The position numbers and the translations under genes are program-made. A stretch of 64,000 nucleotides of DNA. It comes from Scandinavium ludwigii_A. GTDB lineage: Bacteria; Pseudomonadota; Gammaproteobacteria; Enterobacterales; Enterobacteriaceae. Below are positions 26,903 through 35,879 of the stretch, piece after piece. The stretch is taken from positions 3,534,001 through 3,598,000 of the forward strand of contig CP191518.1 of the NCBI GenBank assembly GCA_050516505.1, given 5' to 3'. Below the pieces are notes generated by a model. It saw only the letters and a list, made by a program, of their open reading frames with translations, was not told where the DNA came from and searched no databases. Numbering within the stretch: position 1 is the first letter of the stretch; each line of letters begins with the position of its first letter.

Positions 26903-28171
26903 GTGATTACGTTTATTGAGAGCAAGGTCATCCCTGTCCTTATTCGGATTGGTGAAAACAAAATTCTGGTGGCGGTCCGTAACGGGATCGCCCTGACGCT
27001 GCCGTTCACCATCACCGGCAGTCTTTTCTTAATCATCGCCAATTTACCGATCCCCGGCTGGAGCGAATGGTTAGGCCCGTGGGCTGACAAAATCAGCGCG
27101 CCGGTTGCCGTGACCTTCGGCGCAATTGGCCTGATTTCCGCCGTGGGGATCAGCTACAACCTCGCGAAGGAATATAAGCTAAATGCGATTACCTGCAGCG
27201 CGGTCACCCTGGTGGTGTTCCTGCTGGCACAGCTCAACGATAAATATCAGCTGAACGTCGACAACCTCGGGGCTGCGGGCCTGTTCTCCGCCATTATTCT
27301 GGCGGTGCTGACGGTGCATATCATTCGCTGGTTTATTGGCCGAGAAATTGTCATCAAGCTGCCGGAGGGTGTACCGCCCGCCGTGGCCCAATCCTTTGCG
27401 AGCCTGATTCCGGCTGCGGTCGCCATCACGCTGGTGTGGTTTGTCCGGGTAATGCTCGGCTTTGATATTAATGAATTTTTCACCCAGATCCTCAGCCCAC
27501 TGGTCAGTGGTCTCGGTTCGCTGCCAGGCATGCTGGTACTGATTTTCCTGATTTCGCTGCTGTGGTGCTGCGGCATTCATGGTGACAACGTGCTGTCCGG
27601 CATCACCAGCCCGATATTCCTGAAATACATCGCCGAAAATACCCAGGCGTATTTAAACCACCAGCCCATTCCACACATCACCGCTGACGGTTTTTACATC
27701 GTGTTTATGTGTATCGGCGGCACGGGTGCCACGCTCGGCTTAGTGCTGGCGATGCTGCGCTCCCGCAGCAAACTGTATAAATCGGTAGGCAAACTGTCCC
27801 TGCCATCGGCGGTGTTCTGTATCAACGAACCGGTCATTTTTGGCTGCCCAATTGTCTTCAACCCGCTGCTGATGATCCCGTTCACCTTGACGCCAATGCT
27901 GCTGTGTATCTCCACCTACAGCCTGATGTACTTCGACATCATCGGCCGACCGGTACTGCAAATCCCCTGGACTATGCCACCTATTCTCGCGGCCTGGTTC
28001 GTCACTGGCGGCAATATTCCAGCGGTGATCTGGTCCGTCTGTACCGTGGTCATTTCCGTCGCCATCTACTTCCCGTTCTTCAAACTGCTCGAACGTCAAC
28101 AGCTGACAAAAGAGCGTCATGAAGAACAGCGCGAAAGCGAATCCGTACTGAACACTGACTCCGCATTGTAA
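26903..28171 (+). CDS. PTS lactose/cellobiose-family permease, EIIC subunit
   Basis: A 422-residue membrane permease of the lactose/cellobiose PTS family with about ten transmembrane helices. The conserved substrate-site motif INEPVIFGCPIVFNP starts near residue 306. It imports and phosphorylates a beta-linked disaccharide in concert with EIIA and EIIB, neither of which is encoded in the window, so it probably borrows these subunits from another PTS such as ChbA/ChbB. The start is GTG after AGAGGAG at 26890-26896. It is followed 12 bases later by a 6-phospho-glycosidase gene. Absent from this locus in E. coli K-12. The exact sugar is not known. Confidence 0.9.
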   Translation: MITFIESKVIPVLIRIGENKILVAVRNGIALTLPFTITGSLFLIIANLPIPGWSEWLGPWADKISAPVAVTFGAIGLISAVGISYNLAKEYKLNAITCSAVTLVVFLLAQLNDKYQLNVDNLGAAGLFSAIILAVLTVHIIRWFIGREIVIKLPEGVPPAVAQSFASLIPAAVAITLVWFVRVMLGFDINEFFTQILSPLVSGLGSLPGMLVLIFLISLLWCCGIHGDNVLSGITSPIFLKYIAENTQAYLNHQPIPHITADGFYIVFMCIGGTGATLGLVLAMLRSRSKLYKSVGKLSLPSAVFCINEPVIFGCPIVFNPLLMIPFTLTPMLLCISTYSLMYFDIIGRPVLQIPWTMPPILAAWFVTGGNIPAVIWSVCTVVISVAIYFPFFKLLERQQLTKERHEEQRESESVLNTDSAL

Positions 28172-28183
28172 AAAGGATATCTG

Positions 28184-29500
28184 ATGAAAAAGCTCAAAAT
28201 TGTCACCATCGGCGGTGGCTCAAGCTATACCCCGGAACTGATCGACGGCTTTATCAAACGTTACGATGAACTGCCGGTCACCGATTACTACCTGCTGGAC
28301 ATTGAAGAAGGCAAAGAGAAGCTAGAGATTGTCGGCAAGCTGGCTCAGCGCATGGTGAAAGAAGCCGGGGTGCCGATGAACATTCATCTATCCCTGGACC
28401 GCGCCGAAGCGCTGAAAGACGCCGATTTCGTTACGACCCAACTGCGCGTCGGTTTTCTTGATGCGCGCATCAACGATGAAAAAATTCCGTTGAAATACGG
28501 CGTGCTGGGCCAGGAAACCACCGGTCCTGGCGGGTTTATGAAAGCCCAGCGTACGATCCCAGTGCTGCTGGATATCTGCCGGGACATGGAAACATATTGC
28601 CCTGACGCGTGGCTGATTAACTTCACCAACCCGGCCGGGATCGTCACTGAAGCCATCACCCGCCATTCCAAAATCAAGAGCATCGGGATTTGCAGCGGCG
28701 CCAATAGCATGCTGATGGATATCGCCAAAGCCTATGAGGTAGAAAAGAAGGATGTTTATGCTCGCATCATGGGCTTGAATCACCTGATTTTCGCCGACCA
28801 GATTTTCATTAAAGGCGAAGATTACACTGATGATTTTATGGCAAAACTGGCCCAGGGCAGCGCCAGCAACTCGCTGAAAAACATCCCGGATATCGGCTTC
28901 TCCTCGCGCTTTGCCAAAGCGTTAAACATGTATCCGATTTCCTATCTGAAATACTTCTTCCTGACCCGCGAAATGGTCGAAGCGGCACAGACTGATGCCA
29001 GCACCAAAGGCACACGCGGCGAGCAAACCCGTGAAATTGAGCATCGCCTGTTTGAGCTTTATCAGGATGAGCACCTTTCCCATAAGCCGAAAGAGCTGGA
29101 GAAACGCGGCGGCGCTTGGTATTCGGATACCGCCTGCTCGATTATCAGTTCGATTTATAACGACAAAAAAGAGATCCACGTGGTGAACACCGTCAATAAC
29201 GGCACAACGCCAGATCTGCCGGATCACGTGACACTGGAAACCAACGCGGTTATCGATCGTAACGGTGCGCACCCGCTGGCGTACGGCCGTTTACCGATCA
29301 AAATTCGCGGTCTGATCCAGAGCGTGAAAGCCTATGAAGAGCTGACCGTCGAAGCTGCGATCACCGGCGATTACAGTACCGCCCTGATGGCGCTGACCAT
29401 TAACCCGCTGGTGCCGTCGGCAACGCTTGCCGAGAAAATTCTCGATGAATATCTGGAAGTGAACCAGCGCTATTTACCGCAATATCACTCAAAAAGCTAA
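28184..29500 (+). CDS. 6-phospho-beta-glucosidase, glycoside hydrolase family 4
   Basis: A 438-residue GH4 enzyme that would split a phosphorylated beta-disaccharide in the cytoplasm by the NAD- and Mn-dependent redox mechanism. The NAD-binding loop is GGGSSYTPEL (10-19). The NFTNPAG motif is at 146-152. The metal ligands are C170 and H200. It resembles ChbF/CelF/LicH-type proteins. The context (PTS permease before, glucosamine-6-P deaminase after) suggests an amino-sugar-containing substrate such as a chitosan or chitobiose derivative. A Shine-Dalgarno AAAGGA precedes the ATG. Confidence 0.9.
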   Translation: MKKLKIVTIGGGSSYTPELIDGFIKRYDELPVTDYYLLDIEEGKEKLEIVGKLAQRMVKEAGVPMNIHLSLDRAEALKDADFVTTQLRVGFLDARINDEKIPLKYGVLGQETTGPGGFMKAQRTIPVLLDICRDMETYCPDAWLINFTNPAGIVTEAITRHSKIKSIGICSGANSMLMDIAKAYEVEKKDVYARIMGLNHLIFADQIFIKGEDYTDDFMAKLAQGSASNSLKNIPDIGFSSRFAKALNMYPISYLKYFFLTREMVEAAQTDASTKGTRGEQTREIEHRLFELYQDEHLSHKPKELEKRGGAWYSDTACSIISSIYNDKKEIHVVNTVNNGTTPDLPDHVTLETNAVIDRNGAHPLAYGRLPIKIRGLIQSVKAYEELTVEAAITGDYSTALMALTINPLVPSATLAEKILDEYLEVNQRYLPQYHSKS

Positions 29501-29509
29501 GGAGCAGCG

Positions 29510-30232
29510 ATGAAAACGCTTATTTCCCCGGACTATCCGCAACTGTGTCAGGCGGTCGCGCAAAACGTGATTCACTGCGTGAATACCAAACCCGACGCGC
29601 TTATTTGTATCGCGGGCGGTGACACGCCGCTGGGCGTCTTTACCGCACTGGTCGACGCACAGAATCAGGGCCAGGTAGACTTTTCCCGCACCCAGTTTCT
29701 CGGGCTGGATGAATGGCTCGGTCTTGGGCAGTCAGACAAAGGCAGTTGCCGCGAAATGGTCTGGCATCATTTCTTCGACAAGCTGACGCTACGTGAAGAG
29801 CAAATCTGCTTTTTCGATGGTCTCACCGCCAACCCGCAGGCAGAGTGCCAGCGGGTCGATGGTTATATTGAGCGGCATGGGCCCATTGACTGCATCGTGC
29901 TCGGTATCGGCATGAATGGGCACATTGGCTTTAACGAGCCGGGGGCGTCGCCGGAAAACAACTGCCACGTAATTGATTTAGATGAGGTCACGCAGGCGGT
30001 GTCGGTGAAGTATTTCGATACGCCACGGGAAGTTAAACAGGGGATTTCGCTGGGGCTGAAAACCATTCTGGCGGCCAAAAATATCGTTCTGATGGCGAGC
30101 GGTGAAAAGAAAGCGGCCATTGTAGCGCAGACCGTGAATCACCCGGCGAGTCACGATATTCCATCGACGCTGGTAAAAACGGTGCCTCAGGCGAGTTTGT
30201 ATGTCGATAACGCGGCAGCCAGCGCGCTGTAG
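29510..30232 (+). CDS. Glucosamine-6-phosphate deaminase, short Bacillus-type NagB
   Basis: A 240-residue NagB-family isomerase-deaminase that would convert glucosamine-6-P to fructose-6-P and ammonia. D67 is in LDEW, and the active-site loop is GMNGHIGFNEPG (134-145) with H138 and E143. The residue aligned with the E. coli catalytic Asp141 is Asn136, as in the Firmicutes-type enzymes, and the protein is about 25 residues shorter than enterobacterial NagB, lacking its C-terminal extension. It is therefore not a duplicate of the resident nagB. It begins 9 bases after the GH4 gene, after AAGGAGC. Confidence 0.85.
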   Translation: MKTLISPDYPQLCQAVAQNVIHCVNTKPDALICIAGGDTPLGVFTALVDAQNQGQVDFSRTQFLGLDEWLGLGQSDKGSCREMVWHHFFDKLTLREEQICFFDGLTANPQAECQRVDGYIERHGPIDCIVLGIGMNGHIGFNEPGASPENNCHVIDLDEVTQAVSVKYFDTPREVKQGISLGLKTILAAKNIVLMASGEKKAAIVAQTVNHPASHDIPSTLVKTVPQASLYVDNAAASAL

Positions 30233-30261
30233 TGCGAAGCTGGCAGGCACACTGGCGCCTG

Positions 30262-30996
30262 CTAGCGTTCGATGCGCAGGTTTTTCACCCGGAAGATATC
30301 GGCGCGGTTATAGCTGATGGAATAGTTGAACGCCGTTTTGTCGGCAAGGCGCGTCACTTCGGTAATTTTCAGCATCGGCTGGCCGCTGGCAATATTGAGC
30401 AGCGGTGCCAGCTCATCGTCAAACAGCGCGGCTTCGATAATGGAGTCGGCGTCTTTGATTTTCTTCCCGGTGTACTCTTCGATATAGCCATACAGCGAGC
30501 CGTCCTTGAGGATCTCCTCAGGAATGGTATCAATGATGCTTTGCGGGATATTACTGTCTTCCACCAGCACTGGAATGCCATCGAGCAGGCGGATTCGACG
30601 GATAAACCAGATATTTTCGCCGGGAGAGATTTCGAGATGCTGTGCCAGGGTGGCATCAGCCTGAATCACGTTGAACGCTAACAGCAGGCTGCTGACCTTC
30701 ACACGCCCTTGAAATTCACGGGAGAAGCCGAGGATGCTGTCGCTGGTTTCGTTATTCAAAAGGTAGACGTTGGTGGCGCTGTTTTTCAGCACGAACATCC
30801 CTTTGCCGTGAATGCGCTCGATAAACCCTTCCTGAACCAGGTTATCCATCGCTTTCTGCACCGTGACGCGGGTCACGCCGTAGAGGCCTGCCAGTTCGCG
30901 CTCGGAGGGAATGCTTTCACCTTTTTTATAGCGTTGATTGAGGATATCGCCCTTAATGCGTTCCTTAATCTCAATATACTTGTGCACCTTTTGCAT
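30262..30996 (-). CDS. GntR/HutC-family transcriptional regulator
   Basis: A 244-residue regulator with an N-terminal winged helix (about 10-70, SERELAGLYGVTRVTVQKAM) and a C-terminal UTRA ligand domain (about 95-240). HutC-family proteins that accompany PTS and amino-sugar genes usually sense a phosphorylated sugar and repress the cassette. It is convergent with the three upstream cassette genes, with only 29 bases between the stops. The probable operator is the inverted repeat at 26822-26839. Confidence 0.88.
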   Translation of the reverse strand: MQKVHKYIEIKERIKGDILNQRYKKGESIPSERELAGLYGVTRVTVQKAMDNLVQEGFIERIHGKGMFVLKNSATNVYLLNNETSDSILGFSREFQGRVKVSSLLLAFNVIQADATLAQHLEISPGENIWFIRRIRLLDGIPVLVEDSNIPQSIIDTIPEEILKDGSLYGYIEEYTGKKIKDADSIIEAALFDDELAPLLNIASGQPMLKITEVTRLADKTAFNYSISYNRADIFRVKNLRIER

Positions 30997-31048
30997 CGTT
31001 ATCTCGCTGGAAATAGTGCGGTTTGATGCCGCAAACCGTGCGTGCTGA

Positions 31049-31135
31049 TGCCCTCTCCCCGGCCCTCTCCCACGGGGAGAGGGAGAAAGCGCCGAACAAT
31101 TCCCTCTCCCTTTGGGAGAGGGTTAGGGAGAGGGG
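31049..31135. repeat. CCCTCTCCC palindromic repeat cluster
   Basis: Two perfect 9-bp hairpins CCCTCTCCC/GGGAGAGGG (31063-31083 and 31102-31122) sit between the GntR gene and thiI, preceded by GATGCCCTCTCCCCGG. Nearly the same unit occurs at 36891-36926, so this is a dispersed intergenic repeat. It may end thiI transcription on the minus strand, although no strong T-run is present. Confidence 0.75.
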
Positions 31136-31140
31136 GAATG

Positions 31141-32592
31141 CTATTCCGGTCGGTAAACCTTCACATTTGCAAAACCCTGCTCGCGCAGATACAGCGCCTG
31201 CAGACGGCTCATCACACCACGATCGCACCACAGCAAATACGTTCTGCTCTGGTCGAGGTCGCCAAACTGGGTGCTGAGTTTATAGAACGGCAGCGACCCC
31301 ACTTCCACGCCTTCGAGCTTCAGCGGTTTGTCGTCCTGCTCGTCAATAGAACGAATATCGAGCACCACGTCGGTGGCGGCAAACTCAGTAACGGTTTCAA
31401 CTTCAACCACGTCCTGCTGAGTCTGCTGCGCTATCTCGCGAATATCGACGTTGTTGGCTTCCGCCACCACTTTGTCGAGGATCGCGAAATCGAAGTTCTG
31501 CTCTTCCGCTTCGATTTTTGCCTTCACCGCTTTCACGGTCGGGCTCTTCGAAATCACGCCGCAGTATTCCGGCATGGTGCGGGCAAAATCTTCAGTGCCG
31601 ATTTCACGCGCCAGATCGATGATGTGTTCTTTGTCGTGAGAAATCAGCGGACGCAGAATCAAGGTATCGGACACGTTGTCGATCAGACGCAGGTTGGTCA
31701 GGGTCTGGCTGGACACCTGGCCCAGCGCTTCGCCGGTGACCAGCGCCTGCACGCCGTAGCGTTCAGCAACCTGAGAAGCAGCACGCATCATCATGCGTTT
31801 AAGCACTACGCCCATCTGGCCGTCGTCGACTTTTTCGAGGATTTCGCCAACCACCGGTTCGAAGTTGATCGCCACGAAACGCACGCGGTGTGAACTGCCG
31901 AAGCGGTTCCACAGATAATGCGCCACCTGACGTACGCCGATTTCATGCGCCGCACCGCCCAGGTTGAAGAAGCAGTAGTGCACACGACAGCCGCGACGGA
32001 TCAGCATATAGCTGGACACGCCGGAGTCGAAGCCGCCGGAAATCAGCGACAGTACGTCTTCCTGAGTACCAATCGGGAAACCACCGATACCTTCGTAACG
32101 GCCTTTAACCAGCAGCAGACGGTCGTTATCAATTTCCAGATTCACCGTGACATCCGGTTTGGTCAGCTTCACGCGCGCAGTTTCGATGTGCTGATTCAGC
32201 CCGCCGCCCACGTAACGCTCAACCTCAATAGAGGTAAAGTCATGCTTACCACGACGTTTTACGCGCACGCAGAAAGATTTCCCTTCCAGCGTTTCGCGCC
32301 ACAGTGGCAGCGTCTGCTCGAAGATATCGTGCAGTGAAGTGAAAGGCACATCTTCCACTTCCAGAATATGGTGGATGCCGGGAATACGGGTCAACGCATC
32401 GCGAATAATCGGACGCTGATCTTCGTCTTTGGCACGGACTTCAATGTGATCCCAATGACGAACAACGGCAAGGGTCTCGTCGTACTGCTTGAGCACGTTA
32501 CGGATATTCCCGGTCAGAATTTTTATAAAGCGCAACCGCACAGATTGGCTTTTGATGGTGATTTCCGGGAACAATTTAATGATAAACTTCAT
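31141..32592 (-). CDS. thiI: tRNA 4-thiouridine / thiazole sulfurtransferase ThiI
   Basis: A 483-residue enzyme with three domains: an N-terminal ferredoxin-like and THUMP region (1-165), a PP-loop adenylating domain with SGGFDS at 185-190, and a C-terminal rhodanese domain. The persulfide cysteine is C456 in LLWCDRGVM; a second conserved cysteine lies near 344 in PEYCGVISKSP. It makes 4-thiouridine at tRNA position 8 and passes sulfur to thiamine thiazole synthesis. The ATG at 32592 gives the E. coli N-terminus MKFIIKLFPE; the upstream start at 32652 is not supported. Confidence 0.97.
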   Translation of the reverse strand: MKFIIKLFPEITIKSQSVRLRFIKILTGNIRNVLKQYDETLAVVRHWDHIEVRAKDEDQRPIIRDALTRIPGIHHILEVEDVPFTSLHDIFEQTLPLWRETLEGKSFCVRVKRRGKHDFTSIEVERYVGGGLNQHIETARVKLTKPDVTVNLEIDNDRLLLVKGRYEGIGGFPIGTQEDVLSLISGGFDSGVSSYMLIRRGCRVHYCFFNLGGAAHEIGVRQVAHYLWNRFGSSHRVRFVAINFEPVVGEILEKVDDGQMGVVLKRMMMRAASQVAERYGVQALVTGEALGQVSSQTLTNLRLIDNVSDTLILRPLISHDKEHIIDLAREIGTEDFARTMPEYCGVISKSPTVKAVKAKIEAEEQNFDFAILDKVVAEANNVDIREIAQQTQQDVVEVETVTEFAATDVVLDIRSIDEQDDKPLKLEGVEVGSLPFYKLSTQFGDLDQSRTYLLWCDRGVMSRLQALYLREQGFANVKVYRPE

Positions 32593-32791
32593 GGCGGCAA
32601 TGGTTCGTTGGCAAACCCGATTGGGTTTGTGGACAAAAAATACAGCAGCCATGACATCCCGGCTGCATCCAGGCGCGGAAGTATACCATCATCGCGGTCA
32701 ACCTGCGCGTTACCATTATGCGTTATTTCATATGCCCGAGGACTTCGCTACCATAGGCGGGTCGCGACACAACAAGAGTCAAACATTCACT

Positions 32792-33034
32792 ATGCCAAAG
32801 AAAAATGAAGCGCCAGCCACGTTTGAAAGCGCACTGACTGAACTTGAGCAGATTGTTTCCCGTCTCGAAAACGGTGACTTACCGCTGGAAGACGCCCTGA
32901 ATGAGTTCGAGCGCGGCGTTCAGCTGGCGCGCCAGGGTCAGGTGAAGCTCCAACAGGCAGAGCAGCGGGTACAAATCCTGCTCGCCGATAACGAAGACGC
33001 CCCGCTGACCCCATTCACGCCGGACGCTGAGTAA
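32792..33034 (+). CDS. xseB: Exodeoxyribonuclease VII small subunit
   Basis: An 80-residue coiled-coil protein that forms exonuclease VII with XseA and degrades single-stranded DNA. The ATG at 32792 gives the E. coli-like start MPKKNEAPATFESAL. It stands 3 bases before ispA, and xseB-ispA-dxs form one transcription unit in E. coli. Confidence 0.96.
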   Translation: MPKKNEAPATFESALTELEQIVSRLENGDLPLEDALNEFERGVQLARQGQVKLQQAEQRVQILLADNEDAPLTPFTPDAE

Positions 33035-33037
33035 ACA

Positions 33038-33937
33038 ATGGATTTCTCGCAACAGTTACAGGCCTGCGTCGAGCGGGCCAATGACGCGCTGCGTCAGTTT
33101 ATTGCCCCGCAGCCCTTTCAGAACACTCCGCTGGTGGAAGCCATGCATTATGGTGCACTCTTAGGGGGTAAACGCCTGCGCCCATTCCTGGTGTACGCCA
33201 CCGGCGGCATGTTCAACGTGAGTCTTTCCACGCTGGATGCCCCTGCGGCGGCGGTGGAATGCATTCATGCCTATTCGTTGATCCACGACGATCTGCCGGC
33301 GATGGACGATGACGATCTGCGTCGCGGCCAGCCGACCTGCCACATTAAATACGGTGAAGCCAATGCCATTTTGGCCGGCGACGCCTTACAGACGCTGGCG
33401 TTTTCTATACTCAGTGATGCACCGATGCCGGAAGTGTCAGACCGTTTCCGTCTGGCGATGGTGTCAGAACTGGCTCAGGCCAGCGGCGTGGCGGGGATGT
33501 GTGGCGGTCAGGCGCTTGATCTGGACGCAGAAGGTAAGCAAGTTGATTTAGCCGCCCTCGAGCGCATTCATCGCCACAAAACCGGCGCGCTGATTCGCTC
33601 TGCCGTTCGCCTGGGGGCGCTGAGCGCCGGTGAACAGGGCAAAGCAGCCCTGCCGGTGCTGGATAAATATGCCGAAAGCATCGGCCTCGCGTTCCAGGTG
33701 CAAGATGACATTCTGGATGTGGTAGGGGATACTGCGACCCTTGGCAAACGCCAGGGCGCTGACCAACAGCTTGGTAAAAGCACCTACCCTGCCCTAATGG
33801 GTCTTGAACAAGCCCAACAAAAAGCCCGTGATCTCATTGAAGAGGCCCGCCAGTCATTAACGGTACTGGCCGCGCAGTCTCTGGACACCACGGCACTGGA
33901 AGCGCTAGCGAATTACATTATTCAGCGCGATAAATAA
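33038..33937 (+). CDS. ispA: Farnesyl diphosphate synthase
   Basis: A 299-residue all-alpha prenyltransferase that makes geranyl and farnesyl diphosphate from IPP and DMAPP. The first Asp-rich motif, DDLPAMD (84-90), and the second, QDDILD (about 224-229), are intact. Product feeds quinones, undecaprenyl phosphate and haem O (see cyoE). It begins 3 bases after xseB. Confidence 0.97.
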   Translation: MDFSQQLQACVERANDALRQFIAPQPFQNTPLVEAMHYGALLGGKRLRPFLVYATGGMFNVSLSTLDAPAAAVECIHAYSLIHDDLPAMDDDDLRRGQPTCHIKYGEANAILAGDALQTLAFSILSDAPMPEVSDRFRLAMVSELAQASGVAGMCGGQALDLDAEGKQVDLAALERIHRHKTGALIRSAVRLGALSAGEQGKAALPVLDKYAESIGLAFQVQDDILDVVGDTATLGKRQGADQQLGKSTYPALMGLEQAQQKARDLIEEARQSLTVLAAQSLDTTALEALANYIIQRDK

Positions 33938-33956
33938 AACATCTTGTGAGCTTCTG

Positions 33957-35819
33957 ATGAGTTTTGATATAGCCAAATACCCGACGCTGGCACTGGTGGA
34001 GTCCACTCAGGAATTGCGTCTGTTGCCAAAAGAGAGCCTGCCGAAGCTCTGCGACGAATTGCGTCGCTACCTGCTCGACAGCGTGAGCCGCTCCAGTGGA
34101 CACTTTGCCTCCGGGCTTGGCACGGTGGAACTCACCGTGGCGCTGCATTACGTCTATAACACCCCGTTCGATCAGCTGATCTGGGACGTGGGCCATCAGG
34201 CTTACCCACACAAAATTTTGACCGGCCGTCGCGATCGCATTGGCACCATTCGACAGAAAGGTGGCCTGCATCCGTTCCCATGGCGCGGTGAAAGCGAGTA
34301 CGACGTGTTGAGCGTCGGCCACTCCTCTACCTCCATTTCCGCCGGGATCGGCATCGCCGTCGCCGCAGAAAAAGAAGCTAAACAGCGCCGTACCGTGTGC
34401 GTCATTGGCGACGGGGCGATCACCGCCGGGATGGCGTTCGAAGCGATGAACCATGCGGGCGATATCAAGCCGGATATGCTGGTTATTCTCAACGACAACG
34501 AAATGTCGATTTCCGAGAACGTCGGCGCGCTGAATAACCATCTTGCGCAGCTGCTGTCCGGTAAGCTCTATTCGTCGCTGCGTGAAGGCGGCAAGAAAGT
34601 CTTCTCCGGCGTCCCGCCGATTAAAGAGCTGCTCAAACGCACCGAAGAGCACATTAAAGGCATGGTGGTTCCGGGCACGCTGTTTGAAGAACTCGGCTTT
34701 AACTATATCGGTCCGGTAGACGGACATGACGTGTTAGGCCTGGTGAGTACGCTGAAAAACATGCGCGACCTGAAAGGCCCGCAGTTCCTGCACATCATGA
34801 CCAAAAAAGGTCGTGGATATGAGCCAGCAGAGAAAGACCCAATCACCTTCCACGCGGTGCCAAAATTCGACCATACCAGTGGCGTGCTGCCGAAAAGCAG
34901 CGGCGGCCTGCCGGGCTACTCGAAAATTTTCGGCGATTGGCTGTGCGAAACCGCGGCGAAAGACAACAAACTGATGGCGGTCACTCCGGCAATGCGTGAA
35001 GGCTCCGGGATGGTCGCGTTCTCTAAAAAATACCCTGACCAGTATTTTGACGTGGCGATTGCCGAGCAGCACGCGGTGACGTTTGCGGCCGGTCTGGCGA
35101 TTGGTGGCTATAAGCCGGTGGTGGCGATTTACTCGACCTTCCTGCAACGCGCCTATGACCAGGTCATTCACGACGTCGCTATTCAGAAACTGCCGGTGCT
35201 GTTCGCCATTGACCGTGCGGGCATCGTTGGTGCTGATGGTCAAACCCATCAGGGCGCGTTTGATCTCTCCTATCTGCGCTGCGTGCCGGAAATGGTCATT
35301 ATGACGCCGAGCGACGAAAATGAATGCCGCCAGATGCTGTTTACCGGCTATCACTACAATGATGGCCCGAGCGCAGTACGCTATCCACGCGGTAGCGGCA
35401 CCGGCGTCGAACTGGCGCCGCTGGAAAAACTGCCGCTCGGTAAAGGGGTGGTCAAACGCCAGGGCGAGAAAATTGCGATCCTCAACTTTGGCACGCTGCT
35501 GGCGGATGCCGCCGTGGTGGCTGAAAATCTTAATGCCACGCTGGTCGATATGCGCTTTGTGAAACCGCTGGATGAGACGCTGATTCTGGAGATGGCCGCC
35601 CGTCATGAGGTGCTGGTCACGCTGGAAGAAAACGCCATCATGGGCGGCGCGGGCAGCGGCGTAAATGAAGTGCTGATGGCGCACCGCAAACCGGTGCCGG
35701 TTCTGAATATTGGCCTGCCGGATGTCTTTATCCCGCAGGGAACGCAAGAAGAAGCGCGGGCGGATATCGGCCTGGACGCGACCGGAATCGAAGCAAAAAT
35801 CACGGCCTGGCTGGCCTGA
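33957..35819 (+). CDS. dxs: 1-deoxy-D-xylulose-5-phosphate synthase
   Basis: A 620-residue thiamine-diphosphate enzyme, the first step of the MEP isoprenoid pathway; its product also feeds thiamine and pyridoxal synthesis. Thiamine-diphosphate motif GDGAITAGMAFEA near 152 and the catalytic glutamate in AIAEQHAV near 370 are present. Same length as E. coli Dxs. It follows ispA by 19 bases in the same unit. Confidence 0.98.
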   Translation: MSFDIAKYPTLALVESTQELRLLPKESLPKLCDELRRYLLDSVSRSSGHFASGLGTVELTVALHYVYNTPFDQLIWDVGHQAYPHKILTGRRDRIGTIRQKGGLHPFPWRGESEYDVLSVGHSSTSISAGIGIAVAAEKEAKQRRTVCVIGDGAITAGMAFEAMNHAGDIKPDMLVILNDNEMSISENVGALNNHLAQLLSGKLYSSLREGGKKVFSGVPPIKELLKRTEEHIKGMVVPGTLFEELGFNYIGPVDGHDVLGLVSTLKNMRDLKGPQFLHIMTKKGRGYEPAEKDPITFHAVPKFDHTSGVLPKSSGGLPGYSKIFGDWLCETAAKDNKLMAVTPAMREGSGMVAFSKKYPDQYFDVAIAEQHAVTFAAGLAIGGYKPVVAIYSTFLQRAYDQVIHDVAIQKLPVLFAIDRAGIVGADGQTHQGAFDLSYLRCVPEMVIMTPSDENECRQMLFTGYHYNDGPSAVRYPRGSGTGVELAPLEKLPLGKGVVKRQGEKIAILNFGTLLADAAVVAENLNATLVDMRFVKPLDETLILEMAARHEVLVTLEENAIMGGAGSGVNEVLMAHRKPVPVLNIGLPDVFIPQGTQEEARADIGLDATGIEAKITAWLA

Positions 35820-35879
35820 TCCTTCCCCCCTTTCCGCTCCTGCTATGCTTAACATTATGTTCATCGCAGGAGTGGAAGC

